Assembly: GCF_910592395.1 (NCBI RefSeq)
Contig: NC_088325.1
Coordinates: forward strand, 14,512,109 to 14,576,108
Direction: 5' to 3'
DNA length: 64,000 nucleotides
Source: Lineus longissimus
Lineage: Eukaryota > Nemertea > Pilidiophora > Heteronemertea > Lineidae
Part shown: positions 1 through 10,995 of the stretch, in pieces
Layout: every line of letters starts with the position of its first letter
Position numbering within the stretch: position 1 is the stretch's first letter
Translations under genes and position numbers: made by a program
The notes under the pieces: generated by a model
What the model was told of the DNA's origin: nothing
Databases searched by the model: none
Seen by the model: the letters and a program-made list of their open reading frames with translations, nothing else

Positions 1-2426
1 GGCCCGCCAAACAACAAAAGCCGAGAGCAACCGCGTTACTTGTTAAATATCAGTGATTATCGTTGAGAGGTGTCTGGGGGTCGACTCGGCGTCACTTGGC
101 GAGGAGAGATCCGGATAATGCTGTCATCCAGAGCTGCAATCGCAAGACTAGGGTTACAGTACTTGGCCTCTGATCGTGCATTATCTCTCGCCTAGACAAA
201 CATTGTCGTATCAACATGGTGGTACAATATTTCCTTGCCTTAATCTACAGTCGTCGATTCGAACCATCATTCAGAGTGACCTGCCTCGAACGCCTCGGAT
301 CAGTGTACTCTAGTTTCTATTGTCTGACCACATCCATTAAATAGCCATCTAACCTTAGATTGCCTCGCTTATGCACTTATCATACCTAGAAATGAGGTGA
401 TTCTGGTATATAAGATCTCAGAATAACTAGATTGCAATTCAAACAAAGAATACTCTGGACGATATTCTGGTGACTTCTGAACTAGAGATCTGCCAGGTCA
501 TGGCTAAACATTTCCGATATAGACTGAAGTGGGTATAGTTTTGGCCTGATCTAAATGAAATTAAAAATCTTGTAGAAGAAATCGGCAAAACCAATCGAAC
601 CTATTTAGTACTTGCTTGAATTGTTTATCGTTACATGAAGTAGGCCCCTACTATTATGCAGGCTCAGTACCTTGGGACGGGAAAAATACCGAGAAGAGTA
701 ATTTGTTTCGACAGAGAGTGTCATCACCTCATGAAGAGAGAATGTTCTGCTGATCGTAGCCTTAAAGGTGCCTTTGCGCTTTCACCATTCACGTGAGTGC
801 CCTCATCGCTTGCCTGGCATCACTTGCATGACTTGGCGCCTTTGAGGTTTACGAACGCTTGTTGCTACATGTGCTTTCGGGCAGTGGGTGGATGTTTCTT
901 GTTCGTATTTCTTTCGAGGAACTCGAACAAGGTAACCATGACTTGGAAATGGTTGCACACAGCTAGTAGTTCAGTCAGGAACTCGTTGAATTCATATTTC
1001 ACAATATCTGTAAGTGTAATACATGTATATGAGAGTACAAGTCGACATTCGGGATCCGACAATGAAATAGGGGCGGCTTTAAGGCCAATACATTGCAGTA
1101 GGAGTCAGTTTTCAGCCAAGCCGTTCATTGGCTCAGTCGTGATAACGACCAAGTTTTGCAACCCTTACGAACAAGTGAGTGCAAAAGACATGTAAATGTA
1201 CGAAAATCTGCATGTGTCATCTGATCCTAGGCGAATTACTTTAGGCGACACTGTTTTTCATATCGTCATTCATTGCTCACGAACAATCTGGGAACTCTTC
1301 AAAAACTGTCGTCGATAAAAACGTACAGAATCGTACTCTGCCGTTCGTAGCTCTTCGTCAGGGTTGTAAACATTCTTTGTCTAATGAAAGTATCCCCAAA
1401 GACTGCTTCCGGAAATATCGATGTTAGAAATGCGCGCAATTGGTTTAAAGGGACAACATCGCGCTGCATCAAGATCGTGCATCACAAGTATAGCAGAAAT
1501 CGTCAAGGCATCGGTCAGAATATGCCAACGTCCTCGCTGCGCCTCAAAGGACAATGCATCACAATTACAACATATATACTCTTGTCAATCCATCTCCGAC
1601 ATGATTAATTTAGTGTCCTATGACGGACAGTAATCGAAAGTCGTTCAGTCACTGATGTCCTGTTGTGAGAGGTCGAACTTGGGCCCTGTAAGACTAAAAG
1701 ACAATCACTCATTCAACACTTGGCTGACCTTACAACTTGCATGAATCAATCACGATGGGAGGCCGAAATCTTTGCAGTTAAGGGGTGTCTACCTTCCCGA
1801 TGTATCTATACAGTCACAAAGTGGTGATGATAGGCACGCTATTGCTTCACTTGGTAGGTGTGTCAACCCCTAAGGAACTACGTAATATGATATACTGCAA
1901 AATACAGATCGTAAAGACAATTTTTTAAAGAAATTTTTGCAAATCGTAAAAATGAAATGTAGATATTGCACTTCACAGTGACTGTAGAATAGAGATCGAT
2001 AAGATCACTGACATACATACATGTACATGTTCAGGGAATTTTTTCATCAGAAAATCACACGGTGAAGGAGTTTGTGATTTATTAGAAAATACAAAGTTAT
2101 TCAATTTGTTCTTGCCACTATCAGAATCAGCAGTGAAGCGCGAACGGCTTTGAAATAGAATTGATGTGAATGGAAATGATGCGTACGTACAAAATGAACT
2201 TTCCCTACATACAAACACACCAGTGTCTGCCCTACGAAATCACTGAATACTAAAACCCCACCAAGCCATTCTCTGTAAAGGCACGCATGTTCGTGATATC
2301 ATTAACCCCAGGTCCCAGCTACACCGCATGCATGTCTGACTTCAAAAACATACTAAACGATGATCGACCTCGCTGTTTGACTTTCATCTAAAAACGGTAA
2401 AGAAAAAATGGAGTTCAAAAGCTAAT
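1..2426. other. Non-coding stretch, no recognised gene
   Basis: I see no gene here. A 132-codon frame on the plus strand (797-1195) contains a consensus donor GTAAGT near 1012, but its composition (many S, C, H and F) is what chance frames in AT-rich DNA look like and no family is recognisable. A short alternating run of ACATAC and ATGTACATGT lies at 2011-2030. Nothing else stands out. Confidence 0.6.
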
Positions 2427-2717
2427 TCAATTTTCGCTTATCTTGGTTCCATCTTCGTGGAGCTTCTTTTGCATAGCAAAGCTCCCCTGATCTACGCACT
2501 TGTAAACGTTTTTGGCGGGATCCGTTTGCACTACGAAGAGGTTTGAGAAGAAGCTCTTTTCATCATTGGGGTTTGGGGTGGGGAAGGACGAGCTATTGAA
2601 CAGACTCATCCGAAAGGCTGTCTTGGAATGGGAAACTCTACAGTAGAAAACAAAATGCCCGTAAAATTCGCTAGAGGTCCTTACGTCAAATGGTATGGAT
2701 CTCGCGAGAGGTGATTG
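2427..2717 (-). CDS. Candidate protein-coding exon (terminal), unknown family
   Basis: This minus-strand frame is open for 96 codons before a TGA. It continues upstream of an internal ATG at 2609, so it is better read as a terminal exon than as a complete gene. The translation is balanced and hydrophilic. It contains segments such as FYGHFVFYCRV, SFPTPNPNDEKSFF and NVYKCVDQGSF, and ends in KLHEDGTKISEN. Many codons end in C or G (TTC, AGC, CCC, AAC, AAG, CTC), unlike the AT-rich surroundings. Possible acceptor AGs lie in the first 50 bases, for instance after a CCTCTAG. No domain is recognised and no partner exon was found. A frame of this length is expected by chance many times in 64 kb, so composition is the main support. 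Confidence 0.25.
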   Translation of the reverse strand, partial: QSPLARSIPFDVRTSSEFYGHFVFYCRVSHSKTAFRMSLFNSSSFPTPNPNDEKSFFSNLFVVQTDPAKNVYKCVDQGSFAMQKKLHEDGTKISEN

Positions 2718-5700
2718 TCAGAAGTTTCCGATCGAAATACATTCAGTGTGTCACTCTCAGTGATTGAAGAGACCGCACCGCACAACCTGTCCACCTAGAC
2801 ATATAATATCCTGTCATAGTCTTTATGATATCCGGGGGCCATTTCGATATTGCATATATCCCTTATAACCAGCAGATTTTTTATCTTCAGCGCACTCGCC
2901 GTGGTCTCCTGAGATGATCCATTTTCCTGTAACTATTCCATTGTACCAGTTGTATAACTCCCAATCTAACCACATAACCTTACTCCAAATGCGATTTTTC
3001 GTGCCATGATGCTTGACCTATCATTATATTCTACTAAAAAAGGACTCAAATTTGCCTGACGACCATCTGGCACAACTAGTCGTGATCAGATCAACTAAAA
3101 ACAGAGATTTGGATTCTGAAGTAGTTTTAGCCAAGTGAGGAAAGATGAGTAAATCATCGCAGCAGATGACAGTTCCGTGTCGTCGACTTATGCTGTTACT
3201 TTAATTCAGCCTGTTGGCATTCTTAATCAGTACTCCCCAGACCACAAATCCCCCTACAGCGACTTAGTGAAATGCACTTTAACAATGGAAATTGATACAA
3301 ATCAGTAGCCATGGTTACGAGAAAAAATCTGGATTAAAACTTAGATATAATTAATTCATTTGATGATTCCCCTTGTGGAATTTCTCTTATCAGTGGCATT
3401 TCTCGTATCTGTGATATTCTTAGGTGGTTTGTATGAAATTTATAATAATGGAACGATATAGACCGATACAGAGAAAGCATGTGTATCAACCAGTATAATG
3501 CTTTTGTTTGGTGTTTCTCGAAACGGTCTTCAATAGATTATACCAAATTAGTGTGCACTTTCCCAGGGTACAGAGGACGTTTCTTTCATTTCGTTTCTTT
3601 CCGGCCAAATTGCAGCGTTTTGATGAAAAACGACTTGCAGGGCAGAGTTATACTCTGTCGTCGTTCGGAACTGCCAAATGTCTGTATCATCTCCGTCCTT
3701 GCAAATTCGGCCAAGATAGGGTAGCTATACAATTATGTAACGTCGTTTTTTGGGGCCAAGCCGGGCTTGTATACAGTAAGCAAAAGCAGTAAACGTGTTC
3801 CTCAGGGCACTAGTAGAAGTAATGACGTTGGCATTAAGTCCTGATGCAAGGATTGAAAAGAAGATATTGCTTAGTCGGGCCAGCCTGGCGTTAGTTTCCA
3901 GCGCCGATTGAGCAAATCTTCCTGTTGTAGACGCTTGAAATGTCCTCCTATAGAATGTCCCTGGAACGTAAGATTCGATTGCACTTTAATTTCTGACCTA
4001 TTGACTGTCATGGCCTCTGTAAAACCAAAATCGAGGGGGATATCTTCTGCTTCTATGCCTGCATTGGAATAGTTAAAATTTATCGATTTAGTTTACCGCA
4101 GCTTAACACTCGATGCAAAGAAAGGAATAAAATCCAATTTTACTCACCCCATCTTCTCTTTGAAGAGAACTCCTTCAGATTCATTGTGGGAGAATCGATT
4201 TCTGTACATCTGCTGAAGTGCTGACAATGGCAGCGGATGCGCTAACGTGTTATCTCATTAGCTTGATCCTTGAAAAGGCGATTGAATTGAAACGTCTGAT
4301 TAGAAATCGAATTAATTTGCAAGTTGAGGAAAAATAGATTGAAGTGGACACAATATTGGCATTCTGATAATCTATGGCTTGGTTATAGGTTATACGATTA
4401 GCTAAAAGTTTCCCAGAACTACAGTGGCGAAAGCGGGTAACCAAGCGGCTCTCACAGGCATTTGATTATTTTAAGTTCGATGGCAGTTCGGCAGTGAACA
4501 ATGACCTGCAGCAAAGCCTGTGAAAGTGGCCGCCGAACTGTAGTGAAAGCATACATTTACGGTTACCATTCAAATTGACTTAAATCGCCGTGTTTCGGAA
4601 TTTTGTTTGAAAGTTAACGATTCTAAGGGGCAAGTGACCGATTCCATTTAGAAGTAATACTCTCTTTTGACTTTTATCAAATCAGTAACCTCCAGGTCTC
4701 AACACTCCCTGTTCAACACCAATGCATGCGTCGCATAATGCCCATCACTCGAGCCTGTTGGGTTCATTTGGCATAGTATTCTTTATCCATTATCTCATTT
4801 TGATAGATATCGGTGGGTGAAACACGAATACTTTCCCCCAACCTTAAAAAAGAGAGTAAATACATGTATGTACTGATATGTGGATAGAGCCAGCTTTGCT
4901 GGAGCCCCTGATTTGATAATCAGACACAGTGTTGGCTTTAGGTAAACACAACTGATTTTATAAAGAAGTGAAGTCAAAGAAACTGAAGGAGATAAACACA
5001 CGAGGAATGCGTCTCCTTTCTTTTCTCTTTCCACATTGTCAGATTGGTGTAAATGAAACATGACATCTTGGCATTTGAACTTTTTTTTGTGATGACTTAA
5101 CTGTTGGTTCAATCTCTGTTAGTAATGAAGTCTCGCGGAGATTTTGTGTTTTTTTTAAACTCGGAAATATTCAAAGAGCGTAAAGCTGATGTTCACCAGA
5201 ATCTTTACTTTGAGATATTTCTGTTGGTGTACCTCTCTCATGTTTTTGATAGCATCTCGCTTCATTTATTCTTGGACAAAATCATGTCTTATTCACAATC
5301 GAGGGTCTAGATAGTCCGTCTGAGCCGCCAGGTTACAGTTTCCAACGAAAACCATCTCATGTTGTACCAGTGCCAGTAAAGCTAAAAACGCCTGTTGAAT
5401 TCCATATGAAAACGTTTAAATGTCAAAAAGAGTTTATACCCCATTACCGAGCTATCTTCAATTGTCAGGCACATAAATTCTCACTCCTTTTTCATTTAAA
5501 CTGCTGCACCGGATGTTTGGCACTGATTGTGCTCCAGTTTACGTGCGTCTGTGTAGTTCTGGGCCATTATTTGATATGGTCGGTGCCACAACCCGTTTCA
5601 TATCAAGTTTTCTAATGCATTTCTGTAAACCGAACATTTTTTGCGGGCGTTTTCTGTTGGCGGATTTTGCAAATAACCTTGTTTCTTGAAAAGGGATATC

Positions 5701-6160
5701 GTAAAATAAGTTTTTGATTGGACAATGGAAAGAAGGTTTATAATCCGCTGTACAAAACAAATAGTGAAAGTCTACTTTTCTCAGAAAGTTTTGCGAATCG
5801 CAGAAATATGGTGGCAGGATAATTTGACCATTTACAGTATAAGCTGTAAATGGTCAAATGGCTCAAATTCAGTGACCACAGCTATACAAGGTTTAGAAAA
5901 ATGTAAATGCATCCCCGCCCAGCCGTGAGTCTAAGGAATAGGGGTTTCTTTACAACATCAAGACCGTAACGAATAGCTTGTCAATGAAATTCTAGTAATC
6001 ATATACATTAACCTAGGAATTAAGATATTTGATATGTAGAATATATTAGTGAGCAAGGTATTTGTGTCAGCTCAATGTTTAAATAACCCAAGGAAAAAAT
6101 AATTCCTGGTGGAAGTAAAAAGAAAATCGAATGATGTTTGTATGTAAACAAAGCCGTTAC
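2718..6160. other. Non-coding stretch with one perfect small hairpin
   Basis: No gene is supported. Overlapping plus-strand frames at 3479-3792 and a 105-codon minus-strand frame at 4795-5112 look like chance openings. The only structured item is a 16-bp perfect hairpin at 5822-5859, listed separately. Confidence 0.55.
5822..5859. repeat. Perfect 16-bp inverted repeat (hairpin)
   Basis: The left arm ATTTGACCATTTACAG (5822-5837) is followed by a 6-nt spacer and its exact reverse complement (5844-5859). A perfect 16-bp stem with so short a loop is rare by chance. There is no U-tract context for a Pol III terminator and no flanking duplication, so its function is unknown. Confidence 0.85.
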
Positions 6161-6231
6161 TTAAAGAGGTTGAATAGCGCCTCCAGAAGCAAGCAACAGC
6201 GCCACCCGTAGCAGAAATAAGAACTGCTTAG

Positions 6232-6303
6232 TGACGTCATGGTTTCCATATACGGCATCTCATTTGCATATTTTTACAACCTTATTTACTACGAGTTATA
6301 AAT
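6232..6303 (+). promoter_or_regulatory. Promoter-like motif cluster (CRE, octamer, TATA)
   Basis: Within 72 bp, in order, are a full CRE palindrome TGACGTCA (6232-6239), a POU octamer core ATTTGCAT (6262-6269) and a TATA-like TTATAAAT (6296-6303). The TATA-like motif abuts an ATG at 6304. It is too close to the ATG to be its own TATA box at normal spacing, so the arrangement may be coincidental or may drive a transcript starting further downstream. Confidence 0.3.
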
Positions 6304-6591
6304 ATGCCAGTAGCACGTGGATCATGCCGGGCGGCGCTGTCAGGTGTTTCCACTATGGGTTACATAATCGGCTACAAAGAGCCCAGTGTTCTAGTAAATG
6401 AAGTTAGCAATGATAGCGAAAGAATGTTAGTGTATGTTACGCAGTCAATAGCGATAGTAGTGAGTTGGAGAGAGGAGAAAATGGAAAATGGAGAGAATAG
6501 TAGTATGGATTTCGAGTCCCAAGAAGAAACTTTGCAAAGTTTTCATCAAACTGATAATCATATTCCTTCCTTCTCTGTCTCCAACAATTAA
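6304..6591 (+). CDS. Candidate small ORF (95 codons) inside the TTAA element
   Basis: An ATG-started frame of 95 codons begins MPVARGSCRAALSGV and ends in a hydrophilic acidic tail containing ENGENSSMDFESQEE before TAA. The composition is more protein-like than that of most frames in the window. It sits in the left half of the candidate TTAA element, so it could be a remnant of an element-encoded protein. A second frame overlaps at 6488-6721, and a 153-codon frame (6437-6898), the longest in the window, runs on the other strand. Several long overlapping frames argue for compositional bias. No family is recognised. Confidence 0.2.
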   Translation: MPVARGSCRAALSGVSTMGYIIGYKEPSVLVNEVSNDSERMLVYVTQSIAIVVSWREEKMENGENSSMDFESQEETLQSFHQTDNHIPSFSVSNN

Positions 6592-7072
6592 AAGTTGCTG
6601 CAGTCAGCCTGATGCGTTTATCCGCGAGCGAATCGACGAGACAAGCATTTTTCAAGCATCCGAATGGTACCTTACAGATCCGCAAGGGGCGCGTTACCGA
6701 AAATGTTGCAAAAATCAATAACGTGATCGTAAATATTGTCATATTTTTCAAAATGAGAGTATGTAAATGATACGCAGACGGTAAACCAATGAAAGGCCAG
6801 TATCTATTGAACCTTACAAGTGATTTGGGGGCCTTGAAACTCCTTATATTTATCAATGAAACCTTATTCCCGCCTAAGGTTTTGACCGGGCCGTCCAAAA
6901 CTCCCCATTTTTTGGCGGGCCATTCCCTTTAAGAAGATAGATGAATGATGCCAGATAGATAAAGGATACCTGATCATCTTCTTGATGCCTGTACACCTGT
7001 GGCTCATCCAGTTGAATGTTCAACCGGAGGGTGGGCGTCTGGTAAACACATCACCTTCGATTAATCTCTCAT

Positions 7073-7120
7073 CTATGTCATAAGCGACCATCTCTTCTAT
7101 ATCACATGCGACCATCTGAC
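7073..7120. repeat. 24-bp tandem duplication (2 copies)
   Basis: The first copy reads CTATGTCATAAGCGACCATC and the second CTATATCACATGCGACCATC, with starts 24 bp apart and three differences over the first 21 positions. This is a minor local duplication with no associated gene. Confidence 0.7.
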
Positions 7121-9188
7121 ATGGCCGCTGGCTGTGTTTGACTGGTGGACACATTTGTACACGCTGCCAGCTTTTAGTGAACGTAACACGCCATCGTGTG
7201 AATCATGGGCTATTATCGGTTGCCCGGGGGAATAGGGAGCTCTTGGGATGGAGCCTGTAGGGACCATATTTATCACAGACATATATAGACAAGCCTAATT
7301 ACTGGCAACGCGCACTTTAAAGAGAGATGAGGATAGTCATCCTAAAGACTGTTTTGGTCAGGGCCGCATTCGACATTCAATGAGGCAGTGTTCGCATGTG
7401 CAGACACGGCGTACATCGCGGCGAATGCCATAAGATATTATTATACCAAGTTCAATACTGTTTGATCATGCAATTGGCATATTTTGCTATTATGGGCAGT
7501 TATATGGTTTAAGAGGTGAAAGAAAGTTCTTCCCAATGCCGTAAACTTTGAATCAAGTGCGGAATGTTCATTGCACGACTCCTGTGCGCAATGGTTTAAC
7601 AGCTTGAAAACACAACCTATAAACAAGACACGTTATTGTGATCAAACTGCTTAACGTGTAGGAACTCGCATTGGCCAGGGATACCTTTGAAAAGTTGAAG
7701 CCGATTCCATGTTGCTCAACTCGGAGATATTGAAACCTCCCTGGGAGATTCATCACTTCTCCGGATGGTTTCGCGGAAAGAAAATAAACCGACTGTTAGA
7801 TCGATTCACCAAAGCCTAGCGTTTCCAGACATTTGGCTAATTCGGCCATTCCAAAGAAAAAAGCCACTGTGATTTGTCGCTCAATGATTCAAGATGTTAA
7901 AACCTTTACCTTGGAAAATATTCTAATGGCTAATTTCGAGTAAGATATTCTCGCTTGAAATAGCGTGATAGTCTTGTTCAAAACTTGATAACAGCAGCAT
8001 ACAGGTCTTAGAATGTAAGATATTCTGCCACTAAGTCCTAAGATCATCTGAGATGTTGTGGTGTTTAGTCATCTGATATGAGGTCTGGTTTCTAACTTTA
8101 AAATCATTATTGTCCCTAAAATCCCAAAGAAAGTAGGTCTGAACCACGGAAAACAGGCTGCGTATTACATATCAGGTGATTTGCCTTCTATGTGAATGAC
8201 TTTACGCTTGTTTGACCAAAAGCATTCAAAACCGCAGGCGGGAGTAATTTTCATCTCTAACTAGCCTATATTTTCAAAATGTTAGAATGAGCGTTTAAGA
8301 AGAACAGAGCTGCGTCGATATGATAATTGGGTTTTCTGCTCTCCTGGTGACGCTAACGAGTCAAATGTGACATTGTAATCAGATTTCAAGCCATTGAAGC
8401 AGTCGATGTCTCTTCTCATCTTTAATGTAATTGAAAAACGTTGCGCGTGATTTTTCTTCAACTCATTCTGAAAGCGTTTCACCGGGTCGGGCAGAAATAT
8501 CAAATGCAGCGTTTTGATGCTAACGAGTCAAATACTGATGCTTAATGTGTGCATTCCCAACTTAGAATACATCACCCTCTTCGCTGATTCTAAAAGGTGT
8601 GACGTACTCTTTCTTCGTTGGTATCATATTGATATACCTTTTTTCATTCTCAACGATAATTTCTAATAGAGAGAAGGTCATGTGTACTATCTGTCGCGGT
8701 GTAACATTTTTAATGTTCCCCAGATCTGAGTTTTTCACTACCAGAGACAGCTAGAGAAATACAATGAAGGACTATAGTTTTCACGGGGATACAGAGAACC
8801 ATGTCGTTCTTGTTGCGTTTGTTAGCATAAACATGCGGAAACGACTCCTGGCAACTGCCTGTGTGTGTTTATTGCTCAATGCTCGTCTCTTGTCACTCGG
8901 ATCATGAATCTTACATCTTCTGTGTTCAATAATGTTGACTGTAGGTCTAGCCCCAAAGCAGCCAGGTATGCCATTCTCAGTCAGAAAACGTCAATAATGT
9001 CTGACAAATTCAGGTTAATCGCTGGTACAGTTTCATCAATTGATCGTACTCAGTATCCAAATAAAACAGTTGGTTATTCTGTGTTGACTTGTGCCAGGTT
9101 CATTATTTGCATCCCGCCAATACATTTCCTTTTTAGTTTCATGCGCAAGTACACAATAAAAATGCAGCGAGTCCCAGCCGGCGATTTT

Positions 9189-9231
9189 AACCTTCGCACT
9201 CGAAGCAACTGATTGCTTTTCGCCGAAGGTT
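9189..9231. repeat. Imperfect hairpin
   Basis: AACCTTCG at the left end pairs with CGAAGGTT at the right end. GAAGCAA and TTGCTTTT pair further in, around a 4-nt loop, with a small mismatched bulge between. The total length is about 43 nt. It could be a small foldback remnant. Confidence 0.55.
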
Positions 9232-9914
9232 TTATGCTTTTGCTCGTCCAAGTATTGTCCCGCAAGTTATTCTTTCTTTATGTGATGCTATATCAGACCG
9301 GTTTTGCACAATCCTAATACAAAGTGTTAGAAACGACAAAGTACGAAGTTTGTGAATGAATCATATCGATGATTCCCCGATTCTTCCTACGATTGAGTGT
9401 AAATGATGATTTACGATTGTCTCGTAAACGAATAAGTGCAGGATTTGACGATACCGCAGACCTTCGTCCTGCTTTTTCTGCTTTCTTTGTCGTTCGCACT
9501 GAGCACGAAGCATTCCTTACACGCAACACGTACGTTACTCATCTTTTATAATTTACCCTAATGTAGCAGAAGCGGAAAGCTTTCGAAAAAAATCCTCGAA
9601 AAATGATTTACTTATTTTGTACTCAGTGCTTTGTACTTTGTACTTCGCCGTGCGTAGCTGTGTAAAGCTTGCAAAACCCACATTTTGTTCACATATGTTG
9701 CTTACGTGGGAAGAACTCGGCCTATCAGAAGGGTTACGTCAAGATACATCAGGAGTCTGTTTTTCGCTCAACACGTAATCTTCCCAGCATCGTGTTAAGC
9801 ACGTTATTGCGGAAGGGTTACATTAAAAAACTCCATTCTGCTCCATCTTTAATTTTCCTCACCTTTATAACCCGAAGAGGTAGCATTCTCTAACCTTTGA
9901 TGTCGGTAAACATT

Positions 9915-10330
9915 TTGTTAACCAACCACCCTAGTAGAAGATAAAAGGACTTTACTATCACTTAACGCTTTATCTTTTTCCCGTGGTATCTAAACAAGCT
10001 GCTTTCTTCAATGATTTGGCTATAAGCGCCAAGATACTGGTGTCTTTGGCGTCCCGTAGATCAACTTGACTTCAAGAGACCTGAAGTTGTGACAGAACTT
10101 GATAAACGAACCACCATTTAAATGATATAGACTACAAACCACCTACCAGTCATGTTGAAGAACCACAACGTAAATGTGAAGACCATAGCTATAACTTAAC
10201 TTTTAATCTCTTTCACATGCTTTATCAAAACGAGGTGCCTTTTTAGCGATAGGTCATAAATGCATAGATACTGACATCTTCGGCGCCGCATAGATTGCCT
10301 TGACTTTACGAGATGTGGTCTTCTGAACTC
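9915..10330. repeat. Diverged 234-bp tandem duplication
   Basis: Two adjacent copies are offset by about 234 bp. CTTAAC at 9961 and 10195 and AGATACTG at 10032 and 10265 anchor the alignment. Blocks such as AGATACTGGTGTCTTTGGCG versus AGATACTGACATCTTCGGCG, followed by CGTAGAT versus CATAGAT and CTTGACTT in both, are shared. Identity is roughly two thirds by eye, so this is an old duplication. No coding frame runs through it. Confidence 0.7.
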
Positions 10331-10719
10331 GTTACATGCTTTTATGATGTTATGATGGTAATATTCACTATCTTGTCTTGTCGTATCTGTTAAGTTAGCG
10401 CAGAGGTGGCAGTGATCTATTGGAAAACTGCTGCCATGATCTTATCTATGCTACCATTTTAATGACCCAAAACAAGTTGTTCGTTGCTCGATTTGCCAGA
10501 GAGAAATGCGTCCAGGCATCTTGTGCTTCGTCACAGTAACAACTTTGGGAGTGGTTCACTGCTGCTACTATAAAAACGAGGATTGAATTACTTGGAATTA
10601 CATGTATGGTTTATTGAGAACCGATAACATGTTTTGAAGTCCCCGCATCTAAGGTACTAACTGACAGAATGAGCATCTGCTCTCGCTACAATCGTTCGTA
10701 GAATGATAATTGTTCGGCC

Positions 10720-10995
10720 ATGGATATAGATGTACGTCGTGTCCCGATTTTTAGCCGTGCGAGTACTGGACCCTGCGGTCGTCGGTGGACGTTTTCACTG
10801 CCTCACCATAGACTATTCCCTGGTGAAATTGTGGACTCGTGCTGTTGTTTCGTTATCTCCATTTCATGTTTCCTTGTACATCCGATGGGAACGTCAAATA
10901 ACCCAAAACAGGTTCACTTTGGGTGTGGCGAATATGAAGTAGGGGAAAACTACACAGGGGAACAGTCGATGGAAGCATTTGCCGTCCGAGGTTGA
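10720..10995 (+). CDS. Candidate small ORF (91 codons) with good start context
   Basis: ATG at 10720 sits in GCCATGG, close to the animal Kozak consensus, with an in-frame stop seven codons upstream. The product begins MDIDVRRVPIFSRASTG, has a hydrophobic stretch near residues 41-53 (CCCFVISISCFLV) that could span a membrane, and ends with an acidic, glycine-rich tail. A shifted frame (10730-10942) also stays open, which weakens the case. No family is recognised. It could be a first exon, a small secreted or membrane peptide, or chance. Confidence 0.22.
   Translation: MDIDVRRVPIFSRASTGPCGRRWTFSLPHHRLFPGEIVDSCCCFVISISCFLVHPMGTSNNPKQVHFGCGEYEVGENYTGEQSMEAFAVRG

Larger units (their letters stand above)
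6161..6932. mobile_element. Candidate TTAA-flanked non-autonomous DNA transposon (Kolobok- or piggyBac-like)
   Basis: Both ends carry TTAA (6161-6164 and 6929-6932). Reading inward from each TTAA gives AGAGGTTGAATAGCGCC on the left and, on the opposite strand, AGGGAATGGCCCGCC on the right. The two share AG-G, AAT, GC and GCC blocks after small gaps. TTAA target duplication is established for piggyBac and Kolobok superfamilies. The interior has a sequence style (GCGCCACC, CGGGCGGCGC) unlike the flanks, promoter-like motifs and a 95-codon frame. The terminal inverted repeats are imperfect and no transposase was recognised, so this would be an old, non-autonomous copy if real. Confidence 0.35.
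6933..9911. other. Non-coding stretch with a 24-bp tandem pair and a small hairpin
   Basis: No gene is supported. At 7073-7117 a 24-bp unit ending in GCGACCATCT occurs twice. An imperfect hairpin lies at 9189-9231. A 14-bp match, CTAACGAGTCAAAT, occurs near 8353 and 8520. The 115-codon plus-strand frame at 8865-9212 has no recognisable features. Confidence 0.55.

Noticed and set aside
797-1195. A 132-codon plus-strand frame
   Set aside because: Composition is chance-like. A GTAAGT inside it is the only gene-like sign, and no acceptor or partner exon is evident.
6437-6898. Longest open frame in the window (153 codons, minus strand) as a gene
   Set aside because: It overlaps two plus-strand frames inside the candidate TTAA element, has a composition rich in F, L, S and R typical of chance frames, and shows no domain or signal peptide that I recognise.
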